From: JACCVG01 sp963790245
GTDB lineage: Bacteria > Actinomycetota > Thermoleophilia > Solirubrobacterales > Thermoleophilaceae
Direction: 5' to 3'
Assembly (NCBI GenBank): GCA_963790245.1
Contig: CAWBNP010000002.1
Span: 124,001-188,000 of the forward strand
DNA: 64,000 nt
Below, piece after piece: positions 1 through 8,218 of this stretch. The notes under the pieces were generated by a model that saw nothing but the letters and a program-made list of their open reading frames with translations, ran no database searches and was not told where the DNA came from. The translations under genes were made by a program, and so were the position numbers. How positions within the stretch are numbered: position 1 is the first letter of the stretch; each line of letters starts with the position of its first letter.

Positions 1-596
1 CACGAAGATCACGGTCGGCGCCTCCGATCTGCTGCTCGGGCAGCTGGTACTTCCTGTTCGCAGGAACGGTTCTCGCGTCTTCGGCTTCATCAAGTGGAAG
101 AAGTCCGAGCGCGGCCGCAAGCAGTGGGACACGCTTCAAGCTGCACGTGCCGTGGAAGATCGGCGAGGTCGTCCACAAGGTGGCGCTGGCCCGCTTTTCG
201 CGGACCTTCGCCGCCCTGACCTCGGCCGGTGTCCCGATGCTCGAGGCGATCGACATCACCGGCCGGACGGCGGGCAACTGGGTGATCGAGAAGGGGATGG
301 AGGACATCCTCGAATCAGTCAAGAAGGGCGGCACGATCGCCGCACCGATGCGTAACAACCCGAGGGCTTTCCCCACGATGGTCACCCAGATGGTCTCGGT
401 GGGCGAGGACACCGGCGCGCTGGAGACGATGTTCTCGAAGATCGCCGACTTCTACGAGGATCAGGTCGACGCCGCGATCAAGACGCTGACCTCGCTGCTC
501 GAACCGATCATGATCATCGTGGTCGGCGCGATCGTCGGCTTCATCGTGATCTCGATGTACCTGCCGCTCTTCAGCGTCTACGACAACATCCGCTGA
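1..596 (+). CDS. pilC: Type IV pilus platform protein PilC, C-terminal part (5' end outside window, frame-broken)
   Basis: End of the inner-membrane platform protein of the type IV pilus (GspF/T2SF family), which links the PilB/PilT ATPases to pilin assembly. The clean stretch from about base 135 carries the last T2SF repeat (FSRTFAALTSAGVPMLEAI) and a final membrane segment (EPIMIIVVGAIVGFIVISM) before the stop. Upstream, the family sequence (WYFLFAGTVL, then VFGFIKWKK, then FKLHVPWKIGEV) is found in three frames: one base seems missing near 78 and one doubled at 133-134 (Thr codon ACG/ACC). I treat this as a consensus error, not decay, because the rest of the pilus locus is intact. The next gene starts 24 bases downstream with its own promoter. 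Confidence 0.85.
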   Translation, partial: RRSRSAPPICCSGSWYFLFAGTVLASSASSSGRSPSAAASSGTRFKLHVPWKIGEVVHKVALARFSRTFAALTSAGVPMLEAIDITGRTAGNWVIEKGMEDILESVKKGGTIAAPMRNNPRAFPTMVTQMVSVGEDTGALETMFSKIADFYEDQVDAAIKTLTSLLEPIMIIVVGAIVGFIVISMYLPLFSVYDNIR

Positions 597-606
597 CCAC
601 CCGCCG

Positions 607-612
607 TAGACT
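607..612 (+). promoter_or_regulatory. -10 element TAGACT of a leaderless promoter
   Basis: TAGACT lies 7 bases before the GTG at 620, with no Shine-Dalgarno between. The position fits transcription starting at the start codon. The same arrangement recurs at many genes in this window. Confidence 0.5.
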
Positions 613-619
613 CGGGCGC

Positions 620-1837
620 GTGAGAAGCCGCACTCTGATCACCGTCGTCCTGCTTGCGCTGTTGGGCCTCCCGGCGGCCGCGGACGCGGCGCCGAATCGC
701 GATCCGAAGCGCGAGGTCGTGCTGGTCGGCAACAACTGGGCCGGCACCGCCGACGTCGTCGACCCGCGCACCCACAACCGCATCGCGCGGCTGAACGTCA
801 TTCCGGACCTCTCCGAGCGGCTCGCCGAGATCCGCGCCGACCCGGTCCGCCTGGGTTACTTCCTCGGCATCCGCGAACTCGTGGGGGAGGGCCACGACCA
901 GTTCGTCGACGACATGTTCGCCTCGCGCGACGGGCGGCTGATCTTCGTCTCCCGGCCGAGCCTCGCCGACGTGATCGCGCTGGAGGTGCGCACCGGCAAG
1001 ATCGAGTGGCGGGTGGCGGTCGCCGGCCAGCGCTCCGACCACATGGCGATCTCGCCTGACGGCAGGCAGCTGCTCGTGTCGGCCTCGACCGGCAATGTCG
1101 TCCACGCGATCGACACTCGCAGCGGCGAGATCGCGGGCGAGTTCGCCTCAGGGGACCAGCCGCACGAGAACAACTACTCCGCCGACGGCAAGCGGATCTT
1201 CCACGCGAGCATCGGCTCGGTGTTCACGCCGCTCGACGCTCCGACGCTCGACGGAACGAAGGGGGAGCGCGTTTTCCTGATCGTCAACTCGAGCACGCTG
1301 AAGGTCGAGCGCGAGATCGACATTGGGCAGGAGCTCGCCGAGGCCGGCCACCCCCAGATGAGCAGCGCCGTGCGGCCGATGACGCTCTCGCCCGACGAAC
1401 GGTTCGTCTACTTCCAGGTCTCGTTCTTCCACGGCTTCGTCGAGTACGACCTCAAGCAGGGGCGGGTGACCCGGCTCGCCAACCTGCCGCTCAGCGCCGA
1501 GGCAAAGTCGATCCCGCGCGAGGGATATCTGCTCGACTCCGCCCACCACGGGATTGCGATGAACCCGCAGGGGAGCCGGCTGTGCGTCGCCGGGACGATG
1601 TCGGACTACGCGGCAATCGTCTCACGCAAGACCTTGGAGCACGAGATCGTCGCGCGCGGGGAAAAGCCCTACTGGTCGACCAACAGCGCTGACGGTGACC
1701 GCTGCTATGTCTCGTTCTCGGGTACCGATGAGGTTGCCGTGATCTCCTACCGCAAGCGGCGCGAGATAGATCGGTTCCCGGTCGGGGATCATCCGCAGCG
1801 GATTCGTACGGGCGAGCTGCGACTCGGGGCCCGGTAG
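620..1837 (+). CDS. Secreted YncE/YVTN-type beta-propeller protein
   Basis: 405 residues starting at GTG 620, which is placed by the TAGACT element 7 bases upstream. Residues 1-24 form a signal peptide (Arg-rich start, LITVVLLALLGLPAAADA), so the protein is exported. The body has repeating beta-propeller blades of the YncE/YVTN type, for example HMAISPDGRQLLVSASTG near residue 140 and MTLSPDERFVYFQV near residue 254. These proteins usually act as extracellular binding scaffolds; no catalytic residues are evident and the ligand is unknown. It lies between pilC and pilA, so a role at the pilus or cell surface is possible, but its own promoter makes it an independent unit. Confidence 0.7.
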   Translation: MRSRTLITVVLLALLGLPAAADAAPNRDPKREVVLVGNNWAGTADVVDPRTHNRIARLNVIPDLSERLAEIRADPVRLGYFLGIRELVGEGHDQFVDDMFASRDGRLIFVSRPSLADVIALEVRTGKIEWRVAVAGQRSDHMAISPDGRQLLVSASTGNVVHAIDTRSGEIAGEFASGDQPHENNYSADGKRIFHASIGSVFTPLDAPTLDGTKGERVFLIVNSSTLKVEREIDIGQELAEAGHPQMSSAVRPMTLSPDERFVYFQVSFFHGFVEYDLKQGRVTRLANLPLSAEAKSIPREGYLLDSAHHGIAMNPQGSRLCVAGTMSDYAAIVSRKTLEHEIVARGEKPYWSTNSADGDRCYVSFSGTDEVAVISYRKRREIDRFPVGDHPQRIRTGELRLGAR

Positions 1838-2140
1838 CTCTTTCGGTGCTGCTCGGGCCTTGCTCCGGTAGAGCGCCTCGTCTCTCACTCACCGTTCGAG
1901 ACGAGCCATCTCTACCGTCACATCCCCTCGATGGCACGTCCGGGCACACGTTTAGGCCGGTTGCGCGAGGCTAGAAAAGCCTGGTTTGCAGGGAAGATTA
2001 GAGCTTGGTGGACGTTCGTTTGATTTGGTCCCCAGGGGATCAAGTGATCTGGGGGGAGGTCGATAACTCCGCAAGAGCCGGACCGCGGGAGACCTCGGAG
2101 CTGGCCAGGTCCAACAACACCCTCACAAGGAGGCGTCGTA
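1838..2140 (+). promoter_or_regulatory. Leader region of the major pilin gene, with hairpin and strong RBS
   Basis: 303 bases without a gene. It contains a hairpin with a 6-bp stem (2030-2035 with 2049-2054) and an inner ATC/GAT pairing around AAGT. A strong Shine-Dalgarno AAGGAGG lies at about 2127-2133, eight bases before the pilA ATG. Unlike most operon heads here, pilA has no TANNNT directly before its start, so it is probably read from a long leader mRNA. I looked for a cyclic-di-GMP riboswitch core and did not find one. Confidence 0.4.
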
Positions 2141-2578
2141 ATGCTCACCAAGCTCCAGTCCCGACTGCACAACGAGGAAAAGGGCTTCACCCTCGTTGAG
2201 CTCCTGGTCGTAATCCTGATCATCGGCATCCTCGCCGCGATCGCCATCCCTTCGTTCCTGTCGCAGACCGATAAGGCGCAGGACGCTCAGTCGAAGTCGG
2301 GCGCCCGTAACGCTCAGACCGCTGCCGAGACGTTCAACGTCGACTCCAACGGCGACTACACCGGCATGACCGCCGTGAACCTGACGACGATCGAGCCGAC
2401 GCTGGCCGACGCTGGAACCCTGGCGGTCGTCGCAGCTGGCGCGGACACTTACGAAATCTCGATGACGAACGCCGAGACCGGCAACGTCTTCAGCGTCGAG
2501 CGTCTCGCGAACGGTACGGTCGACCGCACCTGCACCGCCACCGGAACCGGCGGTTGCCCAAGCAGCGGCATCTGGTAG
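2141..2578 (+). CDS. pilA: Type IV major pilin (PilA-like prepilin)
   Basis: 145 residues. The N-terminus is a class III signal: a short basic leader, then KGFTLVELLVVILIIGILAA, cleaved after Gly by the prepilin peptidase at 5413 and N-methylated on Phe, with the conserved Glu at mature position 5. The hydrophobic helix is followed by a Ser/Thr-rich globular domain, with two Cys near the C-terminus (CTATGTGGC) that could form the usual pilin disulfide. A perfect RBS and an isolated strong inverted repeat right after the stop suggest high expression separate from the minor pilins. This is the best candidate for the main fibre subunit. Confidence 0.9.
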   Translation: MLTKLQSRLHNEEKGFTLVELLVVILIIGILAAIAIPSFLSQTDKAQDAQSKSGARNAQTAAETFNVDSNGDYTGMTAVNLTTIEPTLADAGTLAVVAAGADTYEISMTNAETGNVFSVERLANGTVDRTCTATGTGGCPSSGIW

Positions 2579-2596
2579 TCCGCACGAAGACCTCGA

Positions 2597-2629
2597 CGCA
2601 AACGGGCGGCCTACGGGCCGCCCGTTGCG
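2597..2629 (+). terminator. Strong inverted repeat after pilA
   Basis: A GC-rich hairpin: arm 2597-2611 pairs with 2616-2629 with a single bulged base and a loop of about four bases. There is no T-run, as is common for actinobacterial terminators. It separates the major pilin from the minor pilin operon. Confidence 0.6.
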
Positions 2630-2717
2630 GTTCCGGACCGATTCAACCGAACTCGTACATCCGTCCACTTCCCTCGCTTGCGGTCCTACCGCGGGTCACG
2701 CGAGTCGATCCACCCGC

Positions 2718-3254
2718 ATGGATCGGGATCCCGGCACCGCCCGTGCGCCGACTGGCGAGCAGGGCTTCACGCTCGTCGAGTTGCTGGTCGCGACCTCGAT
2801 CGGCCTCGTCGTCATGCTTGCGATCGCCGGCTTTGCCGACATCGCCCAGCGCAGCCAATCGGACACCGGCGCGCGGTCCGACCGCCTCGGCGCCCAGCGC
2901 CAGGCGCTTGAGCAGATGACGCGCGAGTTGCGTCAGGCGACGACCATCAACGCCGCGACTCCGGGTCTCGTCGACTTCCAGGTCTACGGAAGCGCTCCCG
3001 GTGCGATGCGCCAGATCCGCTACGACTGCCGCACCGGCCAGCGCTGCCGCCGCTACGAGGGTCCGGTGCCCGGCTCGCTGGCGCTGACCAACGATTCGCT
3101 CGTCGAGAACGTCGACACCGCGACCTTTACGACCCAAACGCTCGCCGCCAGCCAGGACTACATCGGTATCGAGCTCCGCGTCGCGTTGCCCGATCGACCG
3201 CTTCCGATTTCCCTTAGCGACGGCGTCCACCTGCGCAACAAGGCCGCGCTCTGA
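2718..3254 (+). CDS. Minor prepilin, PilW/PilJ-like
   Basis: 178 residues from ATG 2718. I chose this start because it leaves a normal short prepilin leader before EQGFTLVELLVATSIGLVVM; the reading frame is open further upstream but would give an unusually long leader through the pilA terminator. The prepilin site (Gly-Phe, Glu+5) and the 20-residue hydrophobic helix are clear, followed by a polar region with ALEQMTRELRQATTINA, typical of PilW-type minor pilins that prime fibre assembly. Its stop overlaps the next start (TGATG), so the three minor pilin genes are translationally coupled. Confidence 0.75.
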   Translation: MDRDPGTARAPTGEQGFTLVELLVATSIGLVVMLAIAGFADIAQRSQSDTGARSDRLGAQRQALEQMTRELRQATTINAATPGLVDFQVYGSAPGAMRQIRYDCRTGQRCRRYEGPVPGSLALTNDSLVENVDTATFTTQTLAASQDYIGIELRVALPDRPLPISLSDGVHLRNKAAL

Positions 3255-3946
3255 TGGTCAGGACTGCCCTCACCCGGCTCGACGCCGACCAGTCCGGCTT
3301 CGGGATCGTCGAGGTGCTCGTCGCTTCCGTCCTGCTGGCGGTCGGGATCCTCGCGACGATCAGCGCTCTGGACGGAGCGGCTAAAGGCACCTACAGCGCC
3401 CAGCGCCACGAGCAGGCGATCTCGCTGGCACAACGCGAGATCGAGCAGATCGTCGCGCAGCCGTTCGAGGAGATCGCGCTCAGCACGATGCCGACCGCGG
3501 TCGCTGATGCGACACCCAACAACCCTGCCGACCCGCGCGCCTACATCGCGGGGACCAACTTCATGATCAAGCGCAACTACTACAACAGCGCCGCCGGCCC
3601 GCCGCCCGACCACCCCGACCGCGAGACGCTCGTCGTCGACGGGTCCTCCTCGATCACGCCCCTGACCCAGAACGTCCCGCTCGGCCCCGCGAGCGCCGGC
3701 GGCGTGCAGCCCGAAGCGACCATCTGGCGGTTCGTTACCCGCCGCGAGGACGATTGCGCGCTGCTCGATCTCCCGCTGGTCGACCTCTGCGCAGCCGAGC
3801 AGGGAACCAAGCGCATCACCGTCGCGGTCGCGCTCGAGTCCTCGGGCAACGGCGCCGCACCGAGCAAGCCGACCTACCTGACGACGGTCGTCACCGACCC
3901 CGACGCCGCGCCGCTCGACCTGCCCCTCAACCTCCTGGGACTGTGA
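3254..3946 (+). CDS. Minor prepilin, PilV-like
   Basis: 230 residues, starting inside the stop of the previous gene. The N-terminus has a prepilin-like site QSGFGIVEVLVASVLLAVGI, with Gly-Phe and Glu at the +5 position, followed by helix residues (EQAISLAQREIEQI) that match the PilV/GspI pattern. The C-terminal half is polar, with two Cys in CALLDLPLVDLC that could bridge. It overlaps the following gene by one base (TGATG). Probably part of the minor pilin tip complex and processed by PilD. Confidence 0.7.
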   Translation: MVRTALTRLDADQSGFGIVEVLVASVLLAVGILATISALDGAAKGTYSAQRHEQAISLAQREIEQIVAQPFEEIALSTMPTAVADATPNNPADPRAYIAGTNFMIKRNYYNSAAGPPPDHPDRETLVVDGSSSITPLTQNVPLGPASAGGVQPEATIWRFVTRREDDCALLDLPLVDLCAAEQGTKRITVAVALESSGNGAAPSKPTYLTTVVTDPDAAPLDLPLNLLGL

Positions 3947-5384
3947 TGAGAACTCTCCGAAGGCTCAGATTCACCCTGAACTCCGAACGCGGCTCGGTCG
4001 CACTGCCGATGGCGGTCGCGATGCTCGTTCTGACGCTGGCGCTCGGTGCCGTCGCAGTCGGCCAGGCGACCTCTGCGCTCGACGGCAGCCAGCGCGACGT
4101 ACGCGTGAAGCGAGCCCTACAGGCGGCCGACGCCGGCCTCGAGACTGCGGTGTGGCGCAACAACACGCTGTCGGAGGCGCTCAGCAACCCGCTCGCGACG
4201 TCTGACCTGCGCGGTGCGAGTCAGCGGTGGAGCGCTCGATCTGGTGGCCCCGCAGGGAATCGGCGGCACACAGTGGTGCCCCGCGAGCGGCCCGGAGGAG
4301 ATCGGCAACGGCGAGAGCTTCAGCTACTCGATCTCGGCGCTCGCGGCGATCGATCTCGACAACCTCGACTCGACCCTCGACCGCAAGATCGTCGCGACCG
4401 GTACCTCGGGCAACGTCACGCGACGCGTGACCGCCAACGCGACGGCGCTCGACCTGCGCTTGCTGTTCCGCGACTACACGGTCTTCTCGAAGGAGGATCT
4501 GAACCTCAGCAACCAGGCCGACGTCGGTAGCCCGGAGATTCAGGGCAACGCGCGCTCGAACGCCAACATCTTCCTCAACCACCCCAACGCGCGCGTCTAC
4601 GGCGACGCCACGCCGGGTCCGGGCTTTACCGTCAACGAGCCGACGCGCGCCAGCGGGAGCACAACCCCAGCGCTTGAACAACTCAGCCTGCCGCCGGTCA
4701 CGATGCCGACCGCTCCCGAACTCAACGGAAACGTCTGCAAGACCCCGGGAGGTCTGCTCAACCTGCTCTGGGTCAACTGTTCGAATTCCGTCTGGAACCC
4801 GACGACCAGGCGGCTGAACGTCAGCGGGAACCAGGTAGTGGCGATGCTCGGCAACGTCCACGCGCGTCTGCTCGATCAGCGCCTCGAACAGCTCCCAGAT
4901 CCTGTTCACCGCCCCGGTTCTCAGCACGACCCAGCCGGTCCGCGTTTACATCGACACGCCCGCGAACTGTGGCGGAAGCTCGGGCGTGAGCTACTCCAAC
5001 AACCCTACGATCCGAACCGCGCAGCTCAACCTCGGCCTGAACGTGCCGCTGCTCAACAACATCCCGAGCCTGACGAACCCCGTGGTCCAGTTCTATGCCG
5101 TCGGCGCGAGCACGCTGACGCTCGCGAACAACAACGCCACCCCCGCACTGCAGATGACGTTCTACGGGCCGAACGCGAACGTGACCGTCGACAACCACGC
5201 CCGTGTCATCGGCGGGATCTCGGCAAACCGCGTCACGATGAGCAACAACTCGGAGATCATTCCGGCTAGCCCCGGCCTCGGTGACCTCGTCTCCTCGATC
5301 CTTCCGCTCTACAGCGTCAGCCGCTACCGCGAGTGCAGCGCAACGCCGCCAGCCGCCGGGCAACCGCCCGACACCGGCTGCTGA
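3946..5384 (+). CDS. PilX-like pilus assembly protein, frame-broken twice
   Basis: About 478 residues once two doubled bases are removed (4215-4216 in a Gly codon, 4864-4865 in an Ala codon); the corrected length is then a whole number of codons. The N-terminus RGSVALPMAVAMLVLTLAL is a PilX-type membrane anchor without the usual Phe/Glu prepilin pair. Next comes the coiled region ALQAADAGLETAVWR, typical of PilX, and a long Ser/Asn-rich C-terminal domain that runs into low-complexity beta-rich sequence. Start and stop overlap neighbouring genes. The size is large for PilX, so the C-terminal domain may be an adhesin-like addition. Confidence 0.65.
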
Positions 5385-5412
5385 GCGGCCCGGACGCTGT
5401 AGAAACCACGAC

Positions 5413-6165
5413 GTGGCGGCGATGCTCGTTCTGATCGGAGTGCTCGGGGCCGCGATCGGCTCGTTCCTGAACGTCGTGATCCACCGGGTCCCGCTGAAGG
5501 AGTCGATCGTCTCGCCCGGCTCGCGCTGCCCGCGCTGCGGCCACGCGGTCCGGTCGATCGACAACATCCCGGTTCTCTCGTGGCTGATGCTGCGCGGACG
5601 CTGCCGCGACTGCGCGAACCCGATCTCGGCCCGCTACCCCGCGGTCGAGCTGCTGACCGCCGTCTGCTTCGTCGCGGTCGCGCTGATCGATGGCATCGAC
5701 CTCGACCTGCTGCTCGAGCTGCCGTTCGTCGCGATGCTGATCGCGGTCGCGTTCATCGATTTCGACCACCGGATCATCCCGAACCGGATCGTCTACCCGA
5801 TCCTCGTCTACGGCCTCGCAGTGACGGTTCTCGTTGCTCCGGACCAGCTGGTCGAGCGGCTGATCGCCGGCGCCGGCGCGTTTCTGTTCCTGTTCGTCAC
5901 GGCGGTCGCCTATCCGAACGGGATGGGAATGGGCGACGTAAAGCTCGCCGGGGCGATGGGGTTGTTCCTCGGGCTGTCGGTGCTGCCGGCGATGCTCGCG
6001 GCGTTCCTGTTCGGGTCGCTTGTTGGAGTCGCGCTGCTTGTCAGGCACGGCGCCGAGGCGCGCAAGCGCGCGGTTCCCTTCGGCCCGTTTCTCGCGCTCG
6101 GAAGTCTGGTCGGATTGCTTGCCGGCCCACAGCTGATTGAGCTGTACAGCTCGAATTTCCTCTAG
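5413..6165 (+). CDS. pilD: Prepilin peptidase / N-methyltransferase PilD
   Basis: About 250 residues from GTG 5413 (ATG 5422 is an alternative). This integral membrane aspartic protease cleaves and methylates the prepilins encoded just upstream. It has the N-terminal GSFLNVVIHRVP motif, two CxxC zinc-binding pairs (CPRC near residue 40, CRDC near 64), the first catalytic Asp in FIDFDHRIIPN and the second in the GMGMGDVKLAGA loop. About eight hydrophobic segments follow. The CxxC cytosolic loop indicates the bifunctional form with methylase activity. Confidence 0.92.
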   Translation: MAAMLVLIGVLGAAIGSFLNVVIHRVPLKESIVSPGSRCPRCGHAVRSIDNIPVLSWLMLRGRCRDCANPISARYPAVELLTAVCFVAVALIDGIDLDLLLELPFVAMLIAVAFIDFDHRIIPNRIVYPILVYGLAVTVLVAPDQLVERLIAGAGAFLFLFVTAVAYPNGMGMGDVKLAGAMGLFLGLSVLPAMLAAFLFGSLVGVALLVRHGAEARKRAVPFGPFLALGSLVGLLAGPQLIELYSSNFL

Positions 6166-6179
6166 CCACTTCGAGTCGA

Positions 6180-6185
6180 TAAGGT
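6180..6185 (+). promoter_or_regulatory. -10 element TAAGGT of a leaderless promoter
   Basis: TAAGGT ends 7 bases before the ATG at 6193; no ribosome binding site is visible. Confidence 0.45.
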
Positions 6186-6192
6186 CGTCCCG

Positions 6193-6460
6193 ATGCGCGG
6201 CGGCCTCTTCTCCACGATCTACATCGTCGTCGGTGTTCTCGTCGGTGTCGGCGTGATCGGTGGGACCAACCACTTCGCCGACGTCGAAGGGCTGCTCGGC
6301 ATCCTCGAGGCGATCCTCGTGGTGCTGATCTGGCCGCTCGTCCTGTTCGGAGTCGACATAAATCTGACCGGCGCCGACCTGGACCTGAACGTGGAGTCCG
6401 AGGGCGGCGGCGGTCGGCGGCTCTGAGGGCGGCAACGGCGGGGGCGGGAAGGGCAAGTAG
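6193..6460 (+). CDS. Small membrane protein with Gly-rich tail
   Basis: As written the frame ends at 6426 (77 residues), but a doubled wobble base at 6414-6415 (Gly GGT/GGC) appears to break it. With one base removed the frame continues through a Gly-rich tail (GGGGGGSEGGNGGGGKGK) to TAG 6460, giving 88 residues. Two hydrophobic segments (YIVVGVLVGVGVIGG and LLGILEAILVVLIWPLVLF) make it an integral membrane protein. I do not recognise a named family. It sits between pilD and pilM but has its own leaderless promoter, so a pilus role is only suggested by position. Confidence 0.6.
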
Positions 6461-6584
6461 CCCAGTCGTCGTCGGTCGGTCCCGTGATGTGTCCAGCATC
6501 GCGGGCCTCTAGTCGATCATTTGTCGAGAGTCGCTCGCCGAACGGCTAAAGGTCGGCCCGGCATCTGTCGATGGGAGTCGGGAG

Positions 6585-7517
6585 ATGGCGCTCGGCTTCA
6601 GCAAGAACAACGGCTCTCAGGGGTCGATCGGTCTCGACGTGGACGGCGGCTACATCGCAGCGGTCGAGGTCGAAGGACGGTCGATCACCCGCGCGTTCAG
6701 CGCTGATCTCCCGGCCGGCGTGATGGCCGACGGCGAGGTCCTCGACGGACTGCGGCTCGGCCAGGCACTGCGCGAGTTCGCCACCGAGCACGGTCTCTCG
6801 CGCAACGTGCGGCTAGGGGTCGGTAACCAGCAGATCGCCGTCCGCCCGCTCGAGTTGCCTCCGATGGAGGCCGGCCCCGAGCGTGATGCCGCCGTGCGAT
6901 TCCTCGCCGCCGACGCGATCGCGATGCCGCTCGACCAGACCGTGCTCGACTACCAGGTCGTCGGCGAGCGCACCGGCTCCGACGGGGTCACCCGCACCCA
7001 GGTCGTCGTCGTCGCCGCGCGTGAATCGATGGTCAGCGGCCTGACCGAGGCCGTCCGCTCAGCCGGACTGCGCCCGGAGGGAATCGATCTCAACGCCTTT
7101 GCCCTCGTCCGCATGCTCGCCGCCGCTCCCGGCGGCGGCGGGACGCACGTCTACTGCCACTTCGGCGAGCTCGTCAACCTCGCGATCGCGGTCGACTCGA
7201 CCTGCCTCTTCACGCGCCCGCTCGCGGTCGTGCGCGACGAGTCCGGCGCGCCGGTCTCCCACGCGCTCGCCGAGGACATCCGCCTTTCGATCGACTTCTA
7301 CATGGCGCAGGACGCCGCGACTCCCGTCGAGAGCATCCTGCTCTCCGGGCCCGGCGCCAGCCGCGAGGGCCTGGCCGAGGAGATCAGCTCGGTCGTCGGA
7401 CTTCCGGCGACGGTCGTCGACCCGCTGGAGACGCTCGACACGAGCGCGATCGATCCGCAGGACAACCAGTTTCGCTACACCGTCGCCGCCGGGCTTGCGA
7501 TCGGAGCCACTTCATGA
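6585..7517 (+). CDS. pilM: Type IV pilus assembly ATPase-fold protein PilM
   Basis: 310 residues, starting at ATG 6585 behind a GGGAG ribosome binding site. PilM is an actin-like cytoplasmic protein that binds the N-terminus of PilN and links the inner-membrane ring to the motor. The actin-fold phosphate loop is visible at the N-terminus (SIGLDVDGGYIAAVEVEG), followed by the typical PilM segments LPPMEAGPERDAAVRF and LDYQVVGER, and a C-terminal nucleotide-binding motif ILLSGPGASREGL. Its stop overlaps pilN by four bases, and pilM-N-O form one operon as in other type IV pilus systems. Confidence 0.88.
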   Translation: MALGFSKNNGSQGSIGLDVDGGYIAAVEVEGRSITRAFSADLPAGVMADGEVLDGLRLGQALREFATEHGLSRNVRLGVGNQQIAVRPLELPPMEAGPERDAAVRFLAADAIAMPLDQTVLDYQVVGERTGSDGVTRTQVVVVAARESMVSGLTEAVRSAGLRPEGIDLNAFALVRMLAAAPGGGGTHVYCHFGELVNLAIAVDSTCLFTRPLAVVRDESGAPVSHALAEDIRLSIDFYMAQDAATPVESILLSGPGASREGLAEEISSVVGLPATVVDPLETLDTSAIDPQDNQFRYTVAAGLAIGATS

Positions 7518-8218
7518 GGCCCGTCAACCTGCTCCCCGCAGAGCAGCGGGCGATCGTCGCCTCGGGCGAGCGCGCCGGTGCCTCCTACTTCCTGCTGGGC
7601 GCCCTGGCGCTCGTGCTCGTCGCCGTGATCGCCTACGCCGTAACCGGCGCCCAGCTCGCCCAGAGCAGGGAAGACGCCGTGCGGATCGGCCAGCAGGCGA
7701 CCGCTGTCGAGGCCGAGGCCGCGGCTCTCGCGCCGTTCGGCGAGTTCTCCGAGCTGAAGAACGCGCGGATTACGGCCGTCAGCCAGCTCGCCCTCGGCCG
7801 TCTCGACTGGGAGCGACTCGCCCGCGAGCTCGCGCTGGTCCTGCCGCGCGGCACATGGCTGACCGCAATGGATGGCAACGCCAATGGTCAGGCCGCCGCG
7901 GCGCCGGCTCCCGCGACCGCCGGCGCCGGCACAGTTGCGCCGGTCCCGACCGTCACTCTCACGGGCTGCGCGAAGGATCAGCCGACCGTGGCCACGGCGC
8001 TCGTCCGCCTGCGCCGGCTCAACGGCGCCCAGAGCGTCGAGCTGAAGAGCTCCGATCGCCCCCGTGCCGAGAAGGCCTCCGGCGGATCCGGTGGAGCGGG
8101 CGGCTGCGGCAAGTTCTACAGCTTCAATGCGGTCATCGAGCTCGACCCGCCCGGCCCCCAGAACCTCGATCCAGAGACCGCCAAGCAGGTCCCGACGGCC
8201 CTTGGGGGCGGATCATGA
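7514..8218 (+). CDS. pilN: Type IV pilus inner-membrane protein PilN
   Basis: 234 residues. The N-terminal MRPVNLLPAE matches the conserved PilN motif (x-x-NLLP) that docks into PilM. One membrane helix follows (YFLLGALALVLVAVIAYAV), then a periplasm-side coiled coil and a ferredoxin-like domain that is interrupted by an Ala/Pro-rich stretch. Two Cys (in LTGCAKD and GGCGKF) could pair outside the membrane. The gene overlaps pilM and pilO by four bases each, consistent with stoichiometric PilM-N-O assembly. Confidence 0.85.
   Translation: MRPVNLLPAEQRAIVASGERAGASYFLLGALALVLVAVIAYAVTGAQLAQSREDAVRIGQQATAVEAEAAALAPFGEFSELKNARITAVSQLALGRLDWERLARELALVLPRGTWLTAMDGNANGQAAAAPAPATAGAGTVAPVPTVTLTGCAKDQPTVATALVRLRRLNGAQSVELKSSDRPRAEKASGGSGGAGGCGKFYSFNAVIELDPPGPQNLDPETAKQVPTALGGGS

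Noticed and set aside
1918..2140. Cyclic-di-GMP riboswitch before pilA
   Set aside because: A hairpin is present, but I could not find the conserved core bases or the two-helix arrangement.
7099..8214. Long open frame overlapping pilM and pilN, continuous with pilO
   Set aside because: Arg/Pro-rich shadow sequence; only the part from 8215 has PilO features.
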